Shown piece after piece: positions 57,955-64,000 of a stretch of DNA of 64,000 nucleotides. The notes under the pieces were generated by a model, which did no database searches, had not been told where the DNA came from, and saw only the letters and a list, made by a program, of their open reading frames with translations. This stretch comes from Dryomyza anilis. Lineage: Eukaryota > Arthropoda > Insecta > Diptera > Dryomyzidae. The stretch is taken from NCBI GenBank assembly GCA_951804985.1, contig OX638132.1:9529529-9593528 (forward strand), given 5' to 3'. Numbering within the stretch: position 1 is the first letter of the stretch; each line of letters begins with the position of its first letter. The translations under genes were made by a program, and so were the position numbers.

Positions 57955-59825
57955 TAGTATAAATTTTCGATATCGTTTCGAATTTGTAACGATATCGTGA
58001 ATGTTCTCGAATATATGCATTCAATTATTTATCAAAAATAATATAGCTGTTTAATATACAATTTGTTAAATTTTGAAAATTTTATAAAATTCTAAAAAAA
58101 ATACTTTTATTGAACGAGCACTGATAAAGATTATTTTCCAAAACATTAAGAAATTCGCATAGATTACAAATTATTAAACTATATATAAAAAGTTATGTTT
58201 TTCTTTTGACAAATAACCCAATATGACATTCGTTTCGATATCGTTACGAGATCAATGCGAGTAGATGAAGAAATCACACGATATCGGATCCGTGCTCGTA
58301 ACGATATCGAGCGCCAAATTGGAGATGCATATCGAAACGTTCTGTCGGATTTTTCTCAATACGAGAAAAGTTTCGAAATCGGAACGATATCGATGACAAA
58401 AATCGATCGATATTGCGATATCGATTAGATAGATGTTAAATTGTCGTATCTTGTCAAAGTATTTGAATGTACGTCACGTCAGACTGGGTTGTCTCGAAGA
58501 ACTTCGACGTCTCGAAACTTTTTCACTTAAATTCGATTAAAAAACGTTCGCTATCGTAACCAATATTTCAAATTTCTTATATTATCAAATTATGTGGCAA
58601 GATACGGTATTTAAATATTTATCTCATCGATATCGCAATATTTTTCGAAGCAATATCGAACTTAGATTATTTATATTTATACCCTACACTAAGAGTGAAA
58701 GGGTATATTCAGTTTGGTACGCCGTTTGTAACACCCAGAAGGAAGCATCTCCGGTATGGAAAAGTATATATATTCTTGATCAGCATGACCTCCTGAGTCG
58801 ATTTAGCGATGTCCGTCTGTCCGTCTGTCTGTCCGTCTGTCTGTCTGTCTGTCTGTCTGTTGAAATCCCTACTACTTTTAAAATTGAAGAGCTAGATAAA
58901 TGAAACTTATAACTTTGATTACTAATATACCTACGCTGTATGTGCGAAAAAATTGGCGAGATCGGTTCATTGTGACCTATGATCCGACCACTTATGTTCA
59001 AATACCTCATATAAAATGTACATATAAAGATCAATTTTTATGTATACGTGCTTAGGTAAACTTTTTTGGTCAAATATATATTGACATCATGCTCAAGTAC
59101 GTGATAATAATGTTTTCCGTCGAAAAGACCTGTGGTTCATTAAAAAAAAAATCGAAATTCGGTACACCTACCCATTTGTATATATGGGTATCAAATGAAT
59201 GGAAATTCTTCAGCGATTGAATGTTTGTAGTTATTTTCAGGATTCGTATACCCTGGTGACCTATATATCACTTTGAATTGTAACCACACATATGTGTAGG
59301 GTATTTATAGTCGGCTTAGACCGACTATAATTTTGATAATCCTAACTATCATAATTACACCTACTTTAAAATTTCCCATGTGATCTAACCTTCCCAACTG
59401 GTTTTGATATCGTTCCGATTACACAAAATTTCTCGTACCGAGAAAACTCCGACAGAACGCATGAATATCTAACTACGTTGTAGTTCCTATTTGACGCTTG
59501 ATATCGTCATGAGAACGTCTCCGATATCGTGTGAATTCTCTTTCTTCTCACATTAATCTCGTACCGATATCGAAACGAATGGCATAGTGGGTATTTAATG
59601 CAAATATTATACACATAATATATATAATTACGAATTCGAAATGAGTATTAAAATAGTATTAAAATTATATAATTTTATGAATTCGTTTTGATATAGTTAT
59701 TAACTTCAATTTCGATATCGATCGTCGAAATTAAACTAGTTTATTCAAAATTCTTACAATAAAGTTATCGTTAGTCGAAAACGATAATACTGTCGTTTGA
59801 ACGATATCTTTTCGAACTCGTTTGG
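57955..59825. mobile_element. Foldback element P rich in CGATATCG words, split by DINE-1
   Basis: 58222-58403 and 59405-59591 are reverse complements (CATTCGTTTCGATATCG(T/G)TACGAGAT; TCACACGATATCGGA; TTCTGTCGGA(T/G)TTTTCTC; ATCGGAACGATATC). The DINE-1 copy sits at the arm junction. The words CGATATCG/ACGATATC recur more than ten times, including outside the arms (57965-58010, 59710-59810). The outer limits are approximate. No coding content. Confidence 0.65.
58678..59403 (+). mobile_element. DINE-1-like element, full length (726 bp)
   Basis: Nearly identical to 14304-15041, including the GTCY tract at 58813-58860, the GTCGGCTTAGACCGAC palindrome and the 3' end TCTAACCTTCCCAACTGGTT. High similarity between the two copies suggests recent amplification. 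Confidence 0.88.
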
Positions 59826-60584
59826 TACACTCAGAAAACAGTTTTCTTATATTACGAAAAATTTAAGTTCAATTTTACTTGTTTTAAGGAAGATTTTTCG
59901 TTTATAGTAGTAATTCGTAGTGGGTATTCGTAGTTGCTATCCTGATCAGGTTGCCTGGTCAGGCTTCCATATCTTACCCTTGTATTATCCTATATAATTC
60001 GATGTATATTTAAATTCCTCTTAAACTGCTTTTACCAAATTTGAGACCTTTTAAAGAAAAAAAAAATGTTTTGTGAACAAAGGTATCTCAATCACTTTTG
60101 CAATAACAAAAAGTCAACGTTTTGAGATATTTAATTTTTTTTTAAATGTTGAGAATTTTTATGTCTCTTGCATTTGAGTTTAACATTTATTTATTAGAAT
60201 ATTTATATTATTGGATGAATTTTGTCACCCAATTTTATTATAAACGGTTTTTAATAAATCTCGATCATATTATATTAATACGATATCCAATAAGGTTTTT
60301 TTTGCATAAGTGTCATATCAGTTTTTCGAAAGAAGACGTTATATCAGTATTTTTTTATAAAGGTTGCCTTACCCTGATCAGTATCATTTCAGGTGCACAG
60401 AAAAAAAAATAATCGACGTAAATAAAGCAACCGATATTAATTGCATTTATTAATCAATCCTCAAAGCATTTGATATTCTTCGTTATCGCAATTCGCAATT
60501 GCGTTCGCTAATATGAATATTTGAAATGGCGAAATTTGAATGACCCAAATGATTTAGTCGGCGCAGTTTTAGCAAATATATATA

Positions 60585-61761
60585 GCCGCGGTAGCTCAGT
60601 GGTTAGTGCGTTGGACTGCGAGCCGAAAGGTCCCCAGTTCAAGCATGGACTGGGGCTAACAACATCTTTTCAAAGAAACATTTTTCTATACCGCGCTACC
60701 TCTCGGCAGTAAATGCACTCAGAAGAAAAAGTACCATTAAGTACTTTATGGTACGACCATTGATCTTATGGTTCATGTATTAATGGTTTTTTCTTTTTAA
60801 ATCAAAAGTTTTCTAATTAATTCAATAGTATTTGAACAATTCAGTACCATAAATTTAAATATTTCAATATTATTATTTTAAATAGAATAAATACTGTTGT
60901 TTTAATGGTTTCCTCCTATAATAATAAACGTGGTGTAAAAAAAACACAAAAACGAATACAAAGATGATCGTTTTGTACGTCATTCTGCGTGTTTACTCAA
61001 AATGGTCGCATGTATTTTTTTGTAATATTCCACATTATTAAACGCGACATTGGTAAGGACTCAATGTATTTAATGTAAATAAATTATATTTACATATTTA
61101 TTTATATTTATATTTTTATTTATTACAGAAAATAAATAATACATCGAACACGGACTCAAAAATAACTGCAGACTCAAGTACTACAATCAATTATTGGAAA
61201 CCAAAGCAAAAATTAAATGTGTTATAACCGTTTGCAACAAGAAGTTTTTTTTTATGTGTGTGTTGTAAAAGTGAATATCAATTTCGACATTTAAATAAAA
61301 TAATATATACAATAAATTAACTAAAATACATTTTTGTTTTAATAAATTATTAGGAAAATGTAATTCGACTCTACCATAAAATTAATAATACGTATAATTA
61401 AATTTGTATAGGTTTTTCTTATTGTAATTAAAATATCACATTATAAAATGTATGGTACAACCACACATTGTATTAACAGTTTCAATATTTTTGAACTAAT
61501 GGCACGCATTGACCAATTTTAATGGTATAAATTATTGTTTTTCTATTAAAATACTATCAATTTACCATGATTTTTTTCTGGGTGTGGCAAACCTCCGAGA
61601 GTAAAAACATTGCCTATGAAAAGCTCTCACCCGCCGTTCGGATTCGGCAATAAACTGTAGGTCCCACCACTTTGGGTACAAATATAACACGCACAGCTCA
61701 AAATGGTGAGAGAGCTCGGCCTAAGTTCTTATAGAACTGTAGTGCCATACTATTATTATTA
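60585..61761 (+). repeat. tRNA-derived SINE, best-preserved copy, split by element D
   Basis: Head GCCGCGGTAGCTCAGTGGTT then AGTGCGTTGGACTGCGAGCC, B-box region CCCAGTTCAAGCATGG. The body is interrupted at 60715 and resumes at 61587 (GCAAACCTCCGAGAG...). The tail is TATTATTATTAT at about 61750. The 5' end inside the centre of F has AAATATATATA on the left and TATATATTT on the right. The head would fold as a tRNA with GCG in the anticodon position, but lacks normal 3' pairing after the T arm, so it is not a functional tRNA. Confidence 0.82.
60716..61584 (+). mobile_element. MITE-like element family D, copy 2 (869 bp)
   Basis: CACTCAGAAGAAAAAGTACC to ...CATGATTTTTTTCTGGGTG. TG on both sides (60714-60715, 61585-61586); removing the element and one TG restores the SINE word AAATGGCAAACCT seen at 10674-10686. 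Full-length match in reverse to 603-1458. Confidence 0.85.
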
Positions 61762-62149
61762 TATATTTGCTGAAATTGCGCCGACAAATTAATTTGCTGC
61801 ATATTCATATTAGCAAACGGAATTTCTGATTTAACGAAGAATAGTAAATGTTTTCATTGAATCAGTGAATTTCATTGCTGGATTGATTAATGAATGAATG
61901 CAATTAATATCGGTTGCGATATTTACGTCCATTATTTTTTCTGTGTGACCTTTGGTAGGTATGCCTTAACGTATTCTGATCAGGGACGGATGCGAGATAA
62001 GGTTAACCCTAACCAATTTCCACTCGGGTTTATGTAATTTATGATATGTGTCCAGTATTTTCTAGATCCATTCCTTTTATTATTATTTAATCCTTATAGT
62101 TGGATTATAGGGCCTAAACAAATAATTTTCAATTTCCAGCTAAATGCGG

Positions 62150-62365
62150 CTCTTTTTCAGTTTTCTGCGCCATATATTCAAAAGCCGTCTGCTTAGGCGG
62201 CTGCCTTGGGGATTCCAGTCAAGTGCAGTTCTTGTAATGTTTCTGTTTGGCTTTCGCAGCGTGTGGCCTATCCAGTTTGAGCACTGACGAAACCATTGTC
62301 CGTTCAGAAAATCCACGTAAAGGCATCTGTACACAAAAACTTGGATGTCTTGGGTGTTGCGAGCC
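62150..62365 (-). pseudogene. LINE relic: C-terminal end of an RTE-like reverse transcriptase ORF
   Basis: The minus-strand frame carries IQVFVYRCL, WIGHTLRKP, ITRTALDWNPQG and WRRKLKK in that order, the signature downstream of the reverse-transcriptase core in RTE-type non-LTR retrotransposons (recalled family pattern). Only about 70 residues remain, with no RT catalytic core or 3' tail. It shows LINEs have been active and is a conceivable relic of a SINE partner, though no tail similarity is seen. Confidence 0.75.
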
Positions 62366-62511
62366 GTCATGTTCCCTGTTTCTCATCAGCAGCACAGATA
62401 TTACATTCGAATTGAACTTAGTAAAAGTTTTCAGAGCATGTTTAACATTTTTAAAACGTCTGTATGTAGTTCCTAATTAAAACGGTCGAATATCTTTAAG
62501 TTCATTTTTTT

Positions 62512-62635
62512 ATTTTGTCTTAAAACCTTCATAACCTTTAAACGAAACGTCCTAGAGTGGTAAAAGTATTTTTTTATGGTGATTCTAAACTCAATTATTT
62601 AATGTAGAAACCACTTAAGTCATTCCAGATGGATA
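62512..62635 (+). repeat. Isolated diverged monomer of the 250-bp satellite (B-half type)
   Basis: TCTTAAAACCTTCATAACCT, TTAAACGAAACGTCCTAGAG, then TGGTAAAAGT and ...GTAGAAACCACTTAAGTCATTCCAG. It aligns with half B of the array and with the diverged edge units near 40560-40620, about 9 kb away from the array. Confidence 0.65.
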
Positions 62636-62639
62636 AAAT

Positions 62640-62897
62640 TATTACTTACCAAAAATTACTTTTATATAAATCAATAAACTATTAAAAAGTATTTTTTTTT
62701 GTACAATTTATTTCAAATCAAATTATTGCATAATACCATTAATGAAATGACCATAAACGTAAATGCTTGATTCTTTAAATTAATATGAAATTAACAAAAT
62801 TTATGAAATTGAGAAAATATATATGAAATAAACAAAATTATGATATTAACAAAATTATGAAATTAGAACTTTTTATTACTGAAGCTGTTTAAAGTGA
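62640..62897. other. AT-rich, probable 3'UTR or flank of the minus-strand gene
   Basis: Contains TTTATT (AATAAA on the minus strand) near 62708 and 62871. Nothing else recognised. Confidence 0.35.
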
Positions 62898-62951
62898 TTA
62901 ATACGAGGCTAAGCAAACTAAAACGTAGCCATAATCGCCGGACAAATCATC
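62898..62951 (-). CDS. Candidate alternative terminal exon b (17 codons + stop), partial gene
   Basis: On the minus strand, CATTTCTTTTGTTTATTTGCAG gives a strong acceptor at 62952-62953. It is followed by codons for DDLSGDYGYVLVCLASY and TAA. The peptide lines up without gaps with that of exon a (63430-63377): same length, same opening DD, shared D, GY and LV positions, aromatic last residue. The rest of the protein must lie to the right of the window. Function unknown. Confidence 0.55.
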   Translation of the reverse strand, partial: DDLSGDYGYVLVCLASY

Positions 62952-63376
62952 CTGCAAATAAACAAAAGAAATGTATATTTTATTCAAAGATGAAAATTAA
63001 AACAATTGATTTTTAGTGTTAATTTATAGTTTATTTAATGCAACGATTTTATTTTTTATTTGTTACATTTTCAATAAAGCACAACACAGTGATGATTGAA
63101 AAACTACAAATACAATTGGTTAAATCACAACATTTTAACTAATAATATTGCACAATTAATTGCAGCGATATAATACAAAAATGAAGCAGTTTCTTTTATA
63201 ATTAATAAATATTTAAATTAAAATTACATGAAAATCTCGTGCTCTAAGAACTTTTAAAATGTTTGGTTTTTTTTTTAAGTTTTACTACATAAGGCGCTTT
63301 TTGGAAAAATGCTTGCTTTGCTTGGCTTTTATAATTGTTTGGCATTTTGTCTGTCCACTGCTGAGCTGAACACATT

Positions 63377-63430
63377 CTACCAGGCCACCATGGTGACCAG
63401 CAAGTATCCAATATCGGACTCGGAGTCATC
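63377..63430 (-). CDS. Candidate alternative terminal exon a (17 codons + stop), partial gene
   Basis: Minus-strand acceptor ...TACTAAAATGCAG at 63431-63432, then codons for DDSESDIGYLLVTMVAW and TAG. Third positions are G/C-rich in a very AT-rich setting. The polypyrimidine tract is poor, and GC-rich sequence extends about 35 bp past the stop, so the exact exon use is uncertain. A minus-strand AATAAA is near 63044. Its twin is exon b, 426 bp downstream on the minus strand. The plus-strand frame over the same bases (STAELNTFYQATMV) is the main alternative reading. Confidence 0.5.
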   Translation of the reverse strand, partial: DDSESDIGYLLVTMVAW

Positions 63431-63432
63431 CT

Positions 63433-64000
63433 GCATTTTAGTAAATTTGTATTTTTTTTATTTTTGTTGTAGTTGTTGTTGTTGTATTTGGAAGGCACAA
63501 GTTGTATTGAGAGATTAAAGTGTGTGGAGGAGTGGCGAGCGAATGGAGAAAAGATAGAAAAATAATTATGTTTGCATTAAAAATACACCGCTCTCACATG
63601 TTTACAGATAAGCAAAAATCATTAGTTAGATATGCAATACAAAAAAATGTAAATGTGTAGAAGCTTTTAATAGAATTATTTAATTAGTTCATACCACTTA
63701 ACACAATTTTGTTTTCTATACAACATTTCTATATAATTCGCGGGTGCTGATTTGAACCACATACGCAGCGTTTTCGTATATTCAGTTTTTAAGAAAATTT
63801 CATTTTTAATTTTAGGCGTTTTTCAGTCACTTCTTAGAATAAAAAAAATACAGTACTTGAACTATTCTTTTCTATAAAGCTTTCAACGCATTTTTGTATA
63901 CATTTAAAAAAAAAAAACCCCGCTTTGGTTGTATTAGCACAGATTAGTATTAAAATAACATTTTGTTTCTAAAATCTATATAAAATGTTAACTTAGAGGG
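63433..64000. other. Right edge: probable intron of the minus-strand gene
   Basis: AT-rich with a TTGTTGTTG run at 63465-63485. No further exon with coding character was seen, so the next upstream exon is expected beyond 64000. Confidence 0.35.

Larger units (their letters stand above)
60396..61945. mobile_element. Foldback element F, containing a SINE that contains element D
   Basis: Left arm 60396-60584 and right arm about 61762-61945 are reverse complements: CACAGAAAAAA...AATAAT, CGACGTAAAT, GCAACCGATATTAATTGCAT, TTAATCAATCC, GCTAATATGAATAT, GTCGGCGCA, AGCAAATATATA. TG lies on both sides (60394-60395, 61946-61947). Without insertions the element is about 375 bp and almost a pure palindrome. 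Confidence 0.8.
59996..62028. repeat. Interspersed repeat B, copy 2, interrupted by nested insertions
   Basis: B sequence runs 59996-60395, is broken by element F, and resumes at 61946 (ACCTTTGGTAGGTATGCCTT...). It ends AATTTCCACTCGGG at 62028. The uninterrupted equivalent is at 56581-57044. Confidence 0.7.

Noticed and set aside
57840..57955. Possible exon after TCTATTTACAG at about 57870
   Set aside because: Acceptor-like only; stops in all useful frames and no donor partner found.
60585..60660. Functional tRNA gene
   Set aside because: A and B boxes are present but the acceptor stem does not close and the same head recurs with a SINE body.
1..64000. A multi-gene undescribed system such as a defence or biosynthetic cluster
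   Set aside because: The window is eukaryotic, with two clear unrelated genes and mostly repeats; nothing supports a gene-cluster system.

Overview
The window looks like drosophilid fly DNA: AT-rich, Drosophila-style short introns next to transposon-swollen ones, GC-biased third positions in real exons, and several copies of the DINE-1 (Helitron-type) element with its GTCY microsatellite. I cannot name the species. Clear protein-coding content is small: (1) a four-exon C2H2 zinc-finger gene on the + strand (13821-24525, 388 aa); (2) a three-exon bifunctional UMP synthase gene on the + strand (36879-40256, 490 aa; Drosophila rudimentary-like); (3) a candidate 64-aa proline-rich protein (57468-57662, +); (4) at the right edge, two matching 17-codon candidate terminal exons on the - strand (63430-63377 and 62951-62898), probably alternative 3' ends of a gene that lies beyond the window.

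Layout. 1-13.5 kb: intergenic DNA with MITE-like elements, a 1.1-kb foldback, several copies of a tRNA-derived SINE, DINE-1 copies and two GC-richer islands (about 8.3-8.95 kb and 12.9-13.6 kb) that may be promoters. 13.6-24.5 kb: the zinc-finger gene, with introns 1 and 2 (5.1 and 4.35 kb) filled by repeats and minisatellites. 24.5-36.9 kb: AT-rich 3' flank with paired inverted-repeat elements. 36.9-40.3 kb: UMP synthase, with a hAT-type MITE in intron 2. 40.4-53.5 kb: a 13-kb satellite array of 250-bp units starting within about 200 bp of the UMP synthase stop codon. 53.5-62.7 kb: a transposon graveyard holding the small proline-rich ORF, a four-layer nested insertion (60.0-62.03 kb), an RTE-like LINE relic and one stray satellite monomer. 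62.8-64 kb: the twin terminal exons.

The coding genes show no evident shared pathway. UMP synthase does the last two steps of de novo pyrimidine synthesis; the zinc-finger protein is a likely nuclear DNA-binding factor. Most of the novelty is in the repeats: several unrelated-looking non-coding elements share the same terminal pattern (CAC...AGAAAAA) and sit between identical TA or TG dinucleotides, and two of these carry internal minisatellites. All identifications come from reading the sequence and from recalled family knowledge; no searches were run.
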